64,000 bases of DNA from an uncultured Actinomyces sp. (GCA_938040725.1 CALHZX010000058.1:1-64000), one strand, 5' to 3'. Shown: positions 16,844 through 25,914, counted from the first letter of the stretch. Program-made: numbers and translations. Notes: generated from the letters alone by a model not told the origin.

Positions 16844-17947
16844 ATGACTCTGAGCGACAGTTTCGCGACGCTGCGTCCGCACATTGACGAGGCAACGGCC
16901 TTGAGCCTCGCCCGCCTTCTGACGCGCGCCGGCGCATCGAGCCGATCCGAGGAGTTTTCCGAGGCCGTGCTCGCGTCCGTTGCCGGTGGGAAGCGGTTCC
17001 GGGCTCTCATGGCGCACATCGGCTACTCGCTCGGGGCAGCAATTCCAGTCGAAGACGTTGCCCTGCCCCACCTCAGCGCAGCGCTCGAGCTCTACCAGGC
17101 CAGCGCTCTCGTTCACGATGACATCATCGACAAGGCAGATGAGCGTCGCGGCATGCCGACTCCTCATCGAAGCCTCGCCACCCATCACGCATCGCACTCG
17201 TGGATCGGCTCGTCGTCAGATTTCGGAACACACGCCGCGATCCTCGTTGGAGACTTTTTGTTTTCCGCCGCGACCGCCGCTGCAGACGAGCAGGCGCTCA
17301 CACTCGACGACAAGCGCGCACGGACGTTCGCGCGCCGCTTTGCCGACATGCACGCAGAAGTGGCACTCGGCCAATACCTCGACATCGCCGCCGAGCAGAG
17401 CCCTGTAGACCCCGAACGCACGGACGCACTGAACGTCAGTGACGCGCTCGAGGTCGCACTCCATAAGTCGGCTCACTACTCGGTCGTTCACCCCGCAGTC
17501 CTGGGAGCTATCTGCGGCGCGCCCACGCTCGACGACGGGGACGCACTCACCCACAGCCTCGAAGAGATCCTGACGCCCTGGGGGCTGGCATTCCAGCTAC
17601 GCGACGACGACCTCGGCGTTTTCGGAGACCCCGCGGTGACCGGAAAACCCGCGGGCGATGATCTGCGCGAAGGAAAGCGCACGGTCCTCCTGGCTCTCAC
17701 CTGGGAGGCCTCCTCCCCCGCCGAGCGGCGCACGCTCACTGACGTCCTCGGGGTGGCCGAAGCCTCGGCGACGCAGATCAGCGCGGCGACCCGCATCGTC
17801 GAGTCCAACGGCCGCGGCCCCCACGAGGCTGAGATCGCGCGCCTGGTCACCGACGGGCACGCCGCGCTCGAAGCCTCGACCTTCGACGACGATTCCCGCG
17901 CGATGCTGCGCGAGCTATGCTCGATACTCACCGCTAGGCGAGCCTGA
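16844..17947 (+). CDS. Polyprenyl diphosphate synthase (IspA/IdsA family)
   Basis: 367 residues with both aspartate-rich motifs of trans-prenyltransferases: the first in LVHDDIIDKADERRG and the second in FQLRDDDLGVFGD, plus GGKRFRA near the N-terminus for IPP binding. The enzyme elongates allylic diphosphates with isopentenyl diphosphate to make geranylgeranyl or longer chains for quinones or cell-wall lipid carriers; chain length cannot be read safely. In Mycobacterium a homologue (idsA2) lies beside the Rv2175c-pknL pair, as here, and the gene is convergent with the Rv2175c-like gene 15 bp away. Confidence 0.9.
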   Translation: MTLSDSFATLRPHIDEATALSLARLLTRAGASSRSEEFSEAVLASVAGGKRFRALMAHIGYSLGAAIPVEDVALPHLSAALELYQASALVHDDIIDKADERRGMPTPHRSLATHHASHSWIGSSSDFGTHAAILVGDFLFSAATAAADEQALTLDDKRARTFARRFADMHAEVALGQYLDIAAEQSPVDPERTDALNVSDALEVALHKSAHYSVVHPAVLGAICGAPTLDDGDALTHSLEEILTPWGLAFQLRDDDLGVFGDPAVTGKPAGDDLREGKRTVLLALTWEASSPAERRTLTDVLGVAEASATQISAATRIVESNGRGPHEAEIARLVTDGHAALEASTFDDDSRAMLRELCSILTARRA

Positions 17948-17962
17948 GCCCGAGGCGGTGAG

Positions 17963-18316
17963 TTAGAACGCCAGAGTCGAGGCGATGCGATTGACCCGGT
18001 GATGGCGACCCGACGTCAGCGCATCGATCGGGCGCTCGCCGAGCTCGTCCTGAACGGCGTACAGCCACGCCAACGATTCCTCGGCCGTGAAGCCATCATC
18101 CGCCAGGAGGGTGAGCGTTCCCTGCAGGAATGGGAGCGGCTCCCAGCCGTTTTCGCCCTTGACGATCGCTTCCTGAGGGATGCCACGCACCCCGTTACCG
18201 TCGCGCCCCTCGATGAGGACACGATCACGGATCAGCTGCTTGAGGCGACGTTCTTCGATACCGAGGAGACGGCACACCTCGTCGGTGGAGAGCACGGTGA
18301 TATCAACACTGGTCAT
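17963..18316 (-). CDS. Rv2175c-like DNA-binding protein
   Basis: 117 residues from ATG 18316; the longer upstream ORF crosses the pknL promoter and is not real. An N-terminal winged-helix/excisionase-like HTH (STDEVCRLLGIEERRLKQLIRDRVL) is followed by a C-terminal domain (PFLQGTLTLLADDGFTAEESLAWLYA). Rv2175c of M. tuberculosis is a DNA-binding substrate of the kinase PknL, encoded next to it; the same divergent arrangement is seen here, so a kinase-substrate pair is a reasonable inference. The Thr-rich N-terminus (MTSVDITVLST) offers phosphorylation sites. TAGTCT 7 nt before the ATG suggests a leaderless mRNA. Confidence 0.88.
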   Translation of the reverse strand: MTSVDITVLSTDEVCRLLGIEERRLKQLIRDRVLIEGRDGNGVRGIPQEAIVKGENGWEPLPFLQGTLTLLADDGFTAEESLAWLYAVQDELGERPIDALTSGRHHRVNRIASTLAF

Positions 18317-18399
18317 GAGCGCAAGACTACCCCATTCATGCGCCGCACCGAGGTGGGCACTTCCGATAATTTCGCGAAAACTCCCATAGAATCGTGCAA
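18317..18399. promoter_or_regulatory. Divergent leaderless promoters, Rv2175c-like gene / pknL
   Basis: On the minus strand TAGTCT (18329-18324) ends 7 nt before the ATG at 18316. On the plus strand TAGAAT (18387-18392) ends 7 nt before the GTG at 18400, an in-frame start two codons inside the longest pknL ORF. Neither gene has a Shine-Dalgarno sequence. The two promoters are separated by only about 57 bp and could share control. Confidence 0.5.
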
Positions 18400-20337
18400 G
18401 TGAGCGATGAACAGACATTCGACCAGACGGACCCGTTGATCGGCCTCCTCGTCGACGAACGGTACCGAGTGACGCGCAGGCTCGCGCGTGGCGGCATGGC
18501 CACCGTGTACATCGCACAGGACGAACGCCTTGATCGACCCGTCGCCCTCAAGGTCATGCACCCACACCTGGCGGACTCCCAGGACTTCGTCGCACGCTTC
18601 CGCCGCGAGGCACGATCCGCAGCACGCATCGTTCACCCCGGTGTCGTCTCCGTCTTCGACCAGGGTGTCATCTCCGGTCAGGGCTTCCTCGTCATGGAAC
18701 TCATTGACGGAACGAACCTGCGCCAGCTGCTGCGCGCGCAGGGCGCCTTTACTATTCCCCAGGCCCTGCGCTACACGACCGATACCCTTGAGGCTCTCCG
18801 TGCCGCACACCGCGTCGGCGTGATCCATCGCGACATTAAGCCAGAGAACATCCTCGTTCCAACCGACGGCCCCGCGAAGGTCACCGACTTCGGTTTGGCA
18901 CGAGCAGCCTCCGAGGTATCCATGTCGTCGACGGGCAACATGCTCGGAACCGTGGCGTACATCGCGCCGGAAATAGCCACCACAGCGCAAGCCGACGCAC
19001 GCTCGGATATCTACTCCGTGGGCATCATGCTGTACGAGATGCTGACCGGCGTTGTTCCATGGGCGGGTGAATCACCGCTGCAGATCGCCACCCATCACGT
19101 CGCCGATGACGTCCCCAGCCCATCGGCTTCCCAACCCTGGATCCCCCGCGAAATCGACGATCTCGTCGCGGTGTTGACCGCCCGCGATCCCGCCTCTCGC
19201 CCCGCCGACGCCTCCGAAGCCATCGACCTGGTGACGCGAAGCGCCGCCGCTATCCCGGCCGAGCTGGCGAGTCGGCGCGCAGAAGGCGCCCCCGCCGACC
19301 GCAGCGGCGCCTCTGAAACCACAGCGCTCAACACGGAGGTGATGTCCGCACAGTTCACGAGGCCGCTTCCTGCACCTTCAACCGTCACAACGGTGCACAC
19401 CTCCGCGCCGATCCCAACGCCCGAGGAGCAGGGCACGACGAAGACATACAAGCGTGCAGCCCTGTGGGTGAGCCTGGTCGTCCTCCTCCTCGCGGTGGCG
19501 GGAATTGGAGGCACCTGGTGGTGGATCGAATACGGCCCCGGCTCCTACCTGACGATGCCCGCCACCGACGGGCGCCCCCTCGCAGACGTTGAGGCTGATC
19601 TGGGCGCGATGGGGCTCGCCTTCTCTGTCGAGGAGGAGTTTTCGGACGACGTCGCGACCGGTTCCGTCACTCGCTCCGACCCTGAGGGCGGAACACCGGT
19701 CCATAAGCGCGCCGACGTGCAGCTCTACGTGTCCAAGGGTGTCGACATGAAAACCGTACCCGACGTGAGCGGCAAGACCCAGGATGATGCGAAGAAGGCA
19801 CTCTCCGACGCAGGCCTGGCCCTCGGCGCAATAACAGATGCCTACTCCGAGGATGTCCCGCAGGGACAGGTCATCTCCCAGTCTGCGCCGTCCGGCACCT
19901 CGGTGCCGCACGACACGGCCATCGACGTCGTCTTGTCCAAGGGACGCGAACCTCTCACTGTGCCCTCCCTCAACGGGATGAGTGCGGACGCCGCGAAGAA
20001 GGCCATTGAAGGGCTCGGCCTCGTCGCAGCACCCACCGAAGCGTTCTCCGACACGGTCGCGCAAGGCCAGGTCATCTCTCAGCAGAGCGCAGAGGGCTCC
20101 ATCCTGCACCGCGGCGACAGCGTCGCCTACACGGTGTCGAAGGGCCCCGAAAAGGTCGCAGTGCCCGACGTCGTTGGCCGCCAGCGCGACGATGCCAGGA
20201 GCGTGCTCGAAGCAGCCGGCTTTACCGTCCAAGAGGAAGCGATTCTCGGCGGCTTCTTCGGCACCGTCCGCCAAAGTGATCCCGCCGCTGGAACAATGCT
20301 CAAGAAGGGTAGCGTCGTCACGATCACCATCGTCTGA
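18394..20337 (+). CDS. pknL: PASTA-domain serine/threonine protein kinase, PknL type
   Basis: 647 residues from GTG 18394; GTG 18400 is better placed for a leaderless start. Kinase domain (about 23-285): glycine loop LARGGMATVY, Lys53 in VALKVM, HRDIKPEN (Asp147), DFGLA (Asp165), APE. A juxtamembrane Thr/Pro-rich segment follows, then one transmembrane helix (about 355-377), then four tandem extracellular PASTA repeats (383-647), each with a VPDVxGxxxxxAxxxL pattern. The first repeat is the most divergent. PASTA domains sense peptidoglycan fragments, so this kinase probably links wall status to cytoplasmic phosphorylation. Synteny with Rv2175c supports PknL rather than PknB. Confidence 0.93.
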   Translation: MQVSDEQTFDQTDPLIGLLVDERYRVTRRLARGGMATVYIAQDERLDRPVALKVMHPHLADSQDFVARFRREARSAARIVHPGVVSVFDQGVISGQGFLVMELIDGTNLRQLLRAQGAFTIPQALRYTTDTLEALRAAHRVGVIHRDIKPENILVPTDGPAKVTDFGLARAASEVSMSSTGNMLGTVAYIAPEIATTAQADARSDIYSVGIMLYEMLTGVVPWAGESPLQIATHHVADDVPSPSASQPWIPREIDDLVAVLTARDPASRPADASEAIDLVTRSAAAIPAELASRRAEGAPADRSGASETTALNTEVMSAQFTRPLPAPSTVTTVHTSAPIPTPEEQGTTKTYKRAALWVSLVVLLLAVAGIGGTWWWIEYGPGSYLTMPATDGRPLADVEADLGAMGLAFSVEEEFSDDVATGSVTRSDPEGGTPVHKRADVQLYVSKGVDMKTVPDVSGKTQDDAKKALSDAGLALGAITDAYSEDVPQGQVISQSAPSGTSVPHDTAIDVVLSKGREPLTVPSLNGMSADAAKKAIEGLGLVAAPTEAFSDTVAQGQVISQQSAEGSILHRGDSVAYTVSKGPEKVAVPDVVGRQRDDARSVLEAAGFTVQEEAILGGFFGTVRQSDPAAGTMLKKGSVVTITIV

Positions 20338-20372
20338 CGGGACGCCGCGTCCACCGCCCACGCATCCAACGA

Positions 20373-20414
20373 AAGATCCCCGGCCTCGTCGAATCGGACG
20401 AGGCCGGGGATCTT
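20373..20414. terminator. Bidirectional terminator pknL / DAHP synthase
   Basis: A perfect 18-bp stem, AAGATCCCCGGCCTCGTC (20373-20390) with its complement at 20397-20414, around the loop GAATCG. It lies between two convergent stop codons, with TCTTAT following on the plus strand. Confidence 0.9.
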
Positions 20415-20427
20415 ATCGCTCGAGAGT

Positions 20428-21867
20428 TCACTCCTCGTGAGAGGACCCCTTCGCCAGGTACTGAGCCACCTGGAAGGCCATCTCCAGACTCTGCTGATGA
20501 TTCAGACGCGGGTCCACGAGCGTCTCGTAACGGTCCCGCAAGGCCTCGTCATCGATGTGCTCACTGCCGCCGATCACCTCGGTGACATCGTCACCCGTGA
20601 GCTCGACATGCAGGCCACCAGGCACAGTGCCCGCAGCCTCGTGAGCCTCAAAGAAGCCACGAACCTCATCCATGACCGTCTCAAAACGACGCGTCTTATA
20701 TCCGGTCGAAGACGTGATCGTATTGCCGTGCATCGGATCCGTCATCCACGTGACCGGACGGCCGTCCTCACGCGCGGCTTCCAAGAGCGGGGGAAGCGCC
20801 TCGCGGATGCGACCGGCGCCCATGCGCGTAATGAACGACAGGCGCCCCTCCTCACCATCCGGGTTGAGGCGATCGATCAGCGAAAGCATCCGGTCCGGTG
20901 TGGTCGACGGACCGAGCTTGACCCCAATCGGGTTACGAACGCGCGACAGCAGCTCAATGTGAGCGCCCTCCTCGTCACGGGTCCGCTCCCCCGCCCACAG
21001 GAAGTGGGCAGATGTGTTGTACGGTTCGCCGGTGCGCGAATCGATCCGGGTCATCGCCGACTCGTACTCGAGTAGCAACGCCTCGTGCGACGAGTACAGG
21101 TCAACGTCGCGCAGTGTCTCGAAATCAACGCCAGCAGCACCCATGAACTTGATCGCACGGTGGATGTCCTCCGCTAGCGACTCATAGCGCGCATAGGCCG
21201 GATTCGACATGAAGCCCTGATTCCAGCGATGCACCTGACGTAGGTCAGCGTAGCCGCCCTTCGTGAAAGCACGAATCAGGTTCAGCGTCGACGCGGCGTG
21301 GTTGTACATCGACAGAAGGCGCCGCGGATCGGGCTCGCGCGCCTCGGGGGTGAACTCGAAGGAGTTCACCGCATCGCCGCGGTAGCTCGGCAGCGTCACA
21401 CCGTCACGTGTCTCCATGTCGGAAGAGCGCGGCTTGGCGTACTGACCCGCAATACGGCCGACCTTGATGACCGGCAAAGATGCGCCGTAGGTCAGCACGA
21501 CCGCCATCTGCAGCAGGGTCTGAATCTTCAGGCGCACATGATCCGCCGTCGCCTCAGCGAAGGTCTCAGCGCAGTCCCCGCCCATCAGAACGAAGGCCTC
21601 ACCGCGGGCAGCCGCACCCATCCACGTGCGCAGGTCGTCAACCTCCCCGGCGAACACGAGCGGCGGCTGGCGGCGCAGCTGCGCCGTCACATCACTGAGA
21701 TGTTCCGCGTCCGCGTAGGTAGGCTGCTGGGCTGCATCCAGGCCACGCCAGGTATCCCAGGGAGCACGCTCCCCGGACTCAGGTGACCACAGACGCTCGG
21801 GGACGCGGCGGGAGCGAGGCTTACGCACAGGCTCGCCGCCGCGTCCGGGAGTGATCGAAGGAATCAC
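20428..21867 (-). CDS. aroG: 3-deoxy-7-phosphoheptulonate synthase, class II
   Basis: 479 residues with the class II (plant-like) DAHP synthase signature: GDCAETF after VLMGG, VGRIAGQYAKPRS, YRGDAVN, SSHEALLLEYE, HFLWAGERTR, and DPMHGNT with the metal and substrate residues. It condenses phosphoenolpyruvate and erythrose 4-phosphate in the first step of aromatic biosynthesis. Class II enzymes are the rule in actinobacteria. It lies 10 bp downstream of pfp on the same strand and may be cotranscribed. The full length suggests a functional enzyme. Allosteric sites were not assessed. Confidence 0.95.
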   Translation of the reverse strand: MIPSITPGRGGEPVRKPRSRRVPERLWSPESGERAPWDTWRGLDAAQQPTYADAEHLSDVTAQLRRQPPLVFAGEVDDLRTWMGAAARGEAFVLMGGDCAETFAEATADHVRLKIQTLLQMAVVLTYGASLPVIKVGRIAGQYAKPRSSDMETRDGVTLPSYRGDAVNSFEFTPEAREPDPRRLLSMYNHAASTLNLIRAFTKGGYADLRQVHRWNQGFMSNPAYARYESLAEDIHRAIKFMGAAGVDFETLRDVDLYSSHEALLLEYESAMTRIDSRTGEPYNTSAHFLWAGERTRDEEGAHIELLSRVRNPIGVKLGPSTTPDRMLSLIDRLNPDGEEGRLSFITRMGAGRIREALPPLLEAAREDGRPVTWMTDPMHGNTITSSTGYKTRRFETVMDEVRGFFEAHEAAGTVPGGLHVELTGDDVTEVIGGSEHIDDEALRDRYETLVDPRLNHQQSLEMAFQVAQYLAKGSSHEE

Positions 21868-21877
21868 GCGCAGCGAC

Positions 21878-23095
21878 TCACTCGCCAGCAGGCTCGACGG
21901 TCTGGCCGATCTCGGCCATCATCTCGACGAACCAGGGGGCGGAAATGTCGAAGGGCTTCCCGCCCGCGATGCGCGGGAACGGAATGGCCTTCAGGCGGTC
22001 ACCGTCCTCCTCGTCGTGGCCGATAACGCCGGACTCGCCCTTGAAAGCGCACTCGACGGCGAGGTCGGTCATCGACTTGATGAGGCGCAGGTCGTCGGCG
22101 TTGGCACGCGAGGAACGCGAGAAGTAGCCGGACTTCTGGACCATGACCTTCTCAGCGTCGATCTTCTCGGCGAACTGCTTGGCGAACCACTGGCCGGGGT
22201 TGATCGTGTCGAGCTTGACGTGGCCGAACGGGTCGCGCTGGACCTCGCCGCCGGCAGCCTCGATCTCCGCGATGATCTCGGGGACGCCAGCGCCCTCGGA
22301 CAGGAAGATGTTGACGTTGCCCTGCTCGTCCATGATGGCCTTGAGGCGCTTGGCCTCGGCATCCAGATCGATCTTCATCTCGGGCAGGAAGATGGCGTGG
22401 ATGTCCCAACGCTCCTTCGACAGGCCGATCGAGGGCACCCACTCCTGGGTCTTGAGCCACTCGTGGTAGCGCTGCGAACCGGCGGCCGTCAGCCAACCGC
22501 AGTGGCGGCCCATGATCTCGTGGATGATGAGCATGCGGGGGTTGGAGCGATGCTCACCGATGATGTTCTGGGAGTACTCGGAAACCTCTTCAGCGGCGGT
22601 CCAGGCGCCCAGGGACTGGCGGATCGGCACAACGTCGTTGTCGATCGTCTTGGGCAGGCCCACGACAGTCAGGTGGTAATCGTGCTCCTCCAGGTAGGCG
22701 GCCAGGTCGGCAGCCGTCGTGTTGGTGTCGTCGCCACCGATGGTGTGCAGGACGTCGACGCCGTCAGCGCGCAGCTGCTCGGCAGCCTTCTGCAGCGGGT
22801 CCTCATCCTCGGAGACGAGGCCGCGCTCGACCAGGTTCTTCTTGTTCGTCAGCTTGACACGGGAGTTACCGATCGGGGAGCCGCCGAAGCGGTGCAGGAC
22901 GGCAGCGTGCTTGCGAGCTTCCTCGTCGACCAGCACGTAGTTGCCGGTGAGCAGGCCGTGGTAGCCGTTCTGGTAAGCGATGATCTCAACCGTGGGATCA
23001 ATTTCGTTGTAGCGCTCGATGAGTCCACCGACAGCGGAGGACAGGCACGGGGCGAAGCCACCTGCGGTCAGCAGGGCAACACGACGGACCGACAT
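21878..23095 (-). CDS. pfp: Pyrophosphate-dependent 6-phosphofructokinase
   Basis: 405 residues from ATG 23095 (MSVRRVALLTAGGFAPCLSSA), with GAAAGG upstream. Phosphofructokinase motifs are TIGGDDTNTTA, PKTIDNDVV and EIMGRHCGWL. Asp where ATP enzymes have Gly (GGDDT instead of GGDGS) and Lys in PKTIDND are the two residues that mark use of pyrophosphate rather than ATP. The enzyme interconverts fructose 6-phosphate and fructose 1,6-bisphosphate reversibly. A leader of about 120 nt contains a 14-bp palindrome (23135-23148). Confidence 0.92.
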   Translation of the reverse strand: MSVRRVALLTAGGFAPCLSSAVGGLIERYNEIDPTVEIIAYQNGYHGLLTGNYVLVDEEARKHAAVLHRFGGSPIGNSRVKLTNKKNLVERGLVSEDEDPLQKAAEQLRADGVDVLHTIGGDDTNTTAADLAAYLEEHDYHLTVVGLPKTIDNDVVPIRQSLGAWTAAEEVSEYSQNIIGEHRSNPRMLIIHEIMGRHCGWLTAAGSQRYHEWLKTQEWVPSIGLSKERWDIHAIFLPEMKIDLDAEAKRLKAIMDEQGNVNIFLSEGAGVPEIIAEIEAAGGEVQRDPFGHVKLDTINPGQWFAKQFAEKIDAEKVMVQKSGYFSRSSRANADDLRLIKSMTDLAVECAFKGESGVIGHDEEDGDRLKAIPFPRIAGGKPFDISAPWFVEMMAEIGQTVEPAGE

Positions 23096-23309
23096 GAATG
23101 TCACCTTTCTCAGGTTGGTTAGGTACGGCCCCGCGCGTGCATGCACGCTCCACGTCACCCCGGCTGCCCAATGGGGCCACCTAGTGCGCGAAGGCGCGCG
23201 TGTGCAGGGCACAGTTCATTCTACCCGGCCCACATCGCCTTTCGCCAAGGACACCCGTCCCACGAAACGCGAATGCGTGCCCCCATCGTGGGATGACGGG
23301 GAACAGCCA
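23096..23309 (-). promoter_or_regulatory. pfp leader and promoter region
   Basis: On the minus strand, TTGGCG (23248-23243) and TAGAAT (23223-23218), spaced by 19 bp, form a plausible promoter about 120 nt before pfp. The leader carries the perfect palindrome GCGTGCATGCACGC (23135-23148), an RNA hairpin or operator candidate. No gene is seen here. Confidence 0.45.
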
Positions 23310-24122
23310 TTACCCCTTATCCGAGGCCTCCCGCTCCTCACTGCTCTCTTCCTCGGGGGCGGTGGGCACGGGGACATCGGGGGCGGTGCGCCCACCGGGT
23401 GCGGGACGACCGTTGGAGGGAACCGGTCCCTCGAAGGCGCCCTCTGCTGCCAGCTGCGCCTTGACGTCGGCGGCATACAGGTCCACGTACTCCTGCCCAG
23501 ACAGGAGCATCAGGTTGTACATAATTTCGTCGGTGATGGCCCGCAGCACGTAGCGGTCCTTGTCGAGGCCACGGTAACGCGAGAAGTCCAGGGGCTCGCC
23601 GATCACCATGCCGATATTCGTACGGGACGGGATCCTTTGGCCGATCGGCTGCGCGGCATGGGTGCCGATCATCGCCACGGGGATAACGGGTGCGCCGGAG
23701 AGGAGGGCAAGGCGCGCGACGCCGGTCTTGCCGCGGTAGAGGCGCCCATCGGGGCTGCGCGTTCCTTCGGGGTAGATGCCGAAGAGTTCACCGTCACGCA
23801 GGCGCTTGAGTCCGGCGTTCAGAGCCGCCTCGGACGCGCGGCCACCGGTACGGTCGACGGGGATGGTGCCCACGGCACGCATAAACTCCTTCGTCATCCA
23901 CCCTTTGAGACCGGTGCCCGTGAAGTAGTCGGCCTTGCCCATAAAGACGACCTCACGGTCGAGCATCATCGGCAGGAACACCGAATCCCATACGGCATTG
24001 TGATTGGACGCGAGAATGGCGGGTCCTTCGGCAGGAATGTTCTCCTTGCCGCGGATCCACGGGTGATAGGCCGCCTTCAGAACGGGGCTGCCGGTCGCCT
24101 TAAGAGCCTGATAGAACGCCAC
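23310..24122 (-). CDS. plsC: 1-acyl-sn-glycerol-3-phosphate acyltransferase (PlsC family)
   Basis: 270 residues from GTG 24122 (VAFYQALKATG), chosen because AGGAG lies 5-6 nt upstream; the ORF continues far beyond without similarity. Acyltransferase motifs are SNHNAVWDS (NHxxxxD), GGRASEAALNAG, FGIYPEGTRSPDG and VIPVAMIGT. It transfers an acyl chain to lysophosphatidate in phospholipid synthesis at the membrane. The C-terminal 50 residues are a Pro/Ala/Glu-rich tail (APGGRTAPDVPVPTAPEEES) not found in short PlsC proteins. In Mycobacterium a PlsC-type gene (Rv2182c) lies in the same neighbourhood. Confidence 0.9.
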   Translation of the reverse strand: MAFYQALKATGSPVLKAAYHPWIRGKENIPAEGPAILASNHNAVWDSVFLPMMLDREVVFMGKADYFTGTGLKGWMTKEFMRAVGTIPVDRTGGRASEAALNAGLKRLRDGELFGIYPEGTRSPDGRLYRGKTGVARLALLSGAPVIPVAMIGTHAAQPIGQRIPSRTNIGMVIGEPLDFSRYRGLDKDRYVLRAITDEIMYNLMLLSGQEYVDLYAADVKAQLAAEGAFEGPVPSNGRPAPGGRTAPDVPVPTAPEEESSEEREASDKG

Positions 24123-24167
24123 TGTCACTCCTGAAGTCTCGACGGGCGCGCAAGCGCGCGAACGAAT

Positions 24168-24180
24168 TAGTATCAACTGT
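24168..24180 (+). promoter_or_regulatory. Leaderless-type -10 box of the exonuclease fusion
   Basis: TAGTAT (24168-24173) is followed by exactly 7 nt and the ATG at 24181. No Shine-Dalgarno sequence precedes the start. A GCGCGC/GCGCGC inverted repeat lies around 24146-24160, where the -35 region should be. Confidence 0.5.
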
Positions 24181-25914
24181 ATGACGAAACAGACTCCCGT
24201 GCGCGATTGTGGGGAAACCATAACGCCCGGTGAGTCGGCCCGTCCTTTCGCCCGATCAGTGGTGTCGCAGGCCCTGTCCCGAGCCTCATCGGTGGAGCTA
24301 CAGCCCAGCCTGGATGCGGTTGGGACCCCGGCCTCGGGCGGACGCTGGGTGGTTGTCGACCTGGAAACGACGGGGCTCGGAGCTGGCGCGGAAATCACTG
24401 AGATCGGTGCAGTGTGTGTTCAAGACGGTGCCATCATTGACGAGTTTTCTTCGCTCGTAAAGCCCTCGCGCCCCATTCCGCCATTCATCACGTCGCTCAC
24501 GGGGATTACGCCGGCGATGGTCGCGAACGCCGACCCGATCGCCTCGGTGCTAGAGCGTTTCATGGACTGGTCTGGCCTCGGCACGAAGACAGGCCCGGTC
24601 CTCGTCGCTCACAATGCCTCCTTCGACGTGGGGTTCTTGCGCCGAGCAGCCCGCGCCTCCTCCCTCACGTGGCCTCGTGTCCGCGTTGTTGACACGCTGG
24701 CTCTCGCGCGCCTCGCATTGCCCCGCCCGCTCGTGCGTAATCACAAGCTTGGCACGATCGCCTCGTACTTCGGTACCGCCACCGTCCCCGAGCACCGCGC
24801 GCTCGGAGATGCACGCGCAACCGCTGAAATCCTCCTGGGATTCATCGACCTGCTCGCAGGGGCGGGCGCCACCGACGTCGAGGACCTCCTTGTTCTCACC
24901 GAACAAGCACCCGCGCGCCGCCCCTCCACTCCATCCTTCGTCGCGGACTTACCCACCTCCCCGGGGGTTTATCACTTCATCGATACGGCGGGCGACACGC
25001 TCTACGTGGGGTCGGCCTCGTCCCTGCGCTCGCGCGTCGGCAGCTACTACACGAAGGCGGAGAAGCGCCCGAAGGTTCAGCGCATGGTGTCCCTGGCCGC
25101 GGGCGTGCGTCCCTATCCCACCGCCTCCATTCTCGAGGCGCGGATCCGGGAACTGCGTGATATCAGGGAACTGGCACCGCCCTACAATTCAGCATCGACG
25201 CGTCAGGGATCTCAGCACTGGGTCATCGCCGAGGCCGACCAACCTCGCGTGGTACCATCCGTCACGCTCGATGAGCTACCGTGCGCCCTCGGTCCCTTCG
25301 GCACGCGCGCGCACGCCCTGCGGGCAGCGGGAGCGATCGAGCGCGTCTTAGCCGAGGCCACTGCCAACGACAGGCCGGAGCTCCTTCTCGAGGCCGTGGC
25401 CGCATCTACGCTGGCCGTTCCACACGCGCTCACCGCGCTCATGGAGAGGCTATCCTCCCAGGGACTATTTGAACCCGCTGCGGCCGCTCGCGACGACCTG
25501 AGCGCCTATATGACGGGCGTCGAACGCGCGACGATGCGACCGATCCTGGCAGCACCGCGCATCGTGTGGGGATCACGCCGAGACGGGGGCGAGCCAGGCT
25601 GGATCCTGCACGTTGCCTCCCACGGCCGCCACCTCAGTTCCGTCGTCATTCCGCCGCACACCGACCCATCCCCGTGGATCGACGTTCTCACGTCCACAAC
25701 GCCCGTCGAAACGGACGGCGTCGCTGCCAGCTGCGCGTCGTGGGCGGAAACAGCACTGCTGTGCGCCGAGCTGGGCCGCGAGGGAACGCGCCTCGTCGAA
25801 TGGAAAGGCCCCCTCCCCTGGGCACAGCCAACGGCCAGCCCGCAAGGCGACGGGCGGCTGCGCGAGCTCCTGGCCCACGCAACCGCCCAGCGTCGTATCG
25901 ACCCGCGCACGTAG
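24181..25914 (+). CDS. DEDDh exonuclease (DnaQ-like) fused to a UvrC-type GIY-YIG nuclease domain
   Basis: 577 residues. Residues about 55-225 are a DnaQ-family 3'-5' exonuclease: VVDLETTG (Asp-Glu), VAHNASFDVGFL and HRALGDARAT supply the DEDDh residues. Residues about 255-330 are a GIY-YIG domain like the UvrC N-terminus (GVYHFIDTAGDTLYVGSASSLRSRVGSYY, later EARIRELRDI). The rest is an undefined actinobacterial C-terminal region. Homologous fusions are known in actinobacteria (Rv2191 type) and are thought to act in DNA repair, with the biochemistry unresolved. It lacks UvrC's UvrB-binding and C-terminal nuclease parts, so it is not UvrC itself. The mRNA is probably leaderless. Confidence 0.9.
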   Translation: MTKQTPVRDCGETITPGESARPFARSVVSQALSRASSVELQPSLDAVGTPASGGRWVVVDLETTGLGAGAEITEIGAVCVQDGAIIDEFSSLVKPSRPIPPFITSLTGITPAMVANADPIASVLERFMDWSGLGTKTGPVLVAHNASFDVGFLRRAARASSLTWPRVRVVDTLALARLALPRPLVRNHKLGTIASYFGTATVPEHRALGDARATAEILLGFIDLLAGAGATDVEDLLVLTEQAPARRPSTPSFVADLPTSPGVYHFIDTAGDTLYVGSASSLRSRVGSYYTKAEKRPKVQRMVSLAAGVRPYPTASILEARIRELRDIRELAPPYNSASTRQGSQHWVIAEADQPRVVPSVTLDELPCALGPFGTRAHALRAAGAIERVLAEATANDRPELLLEAVAASTLAVPHALTALMERLSSQGLFEPAAAARDDLSAYMTGVERATMRPILAAPRIVWGSRRDGGEPGWILHVASHGRHLSSVVIPPHTDPSPWIDVLTSTTPVETDGVAASCASWAETALLCAELGREGTRLVEWKGPLPWAQPTASPQGDGRLRELLAHATAQRRIDPRT

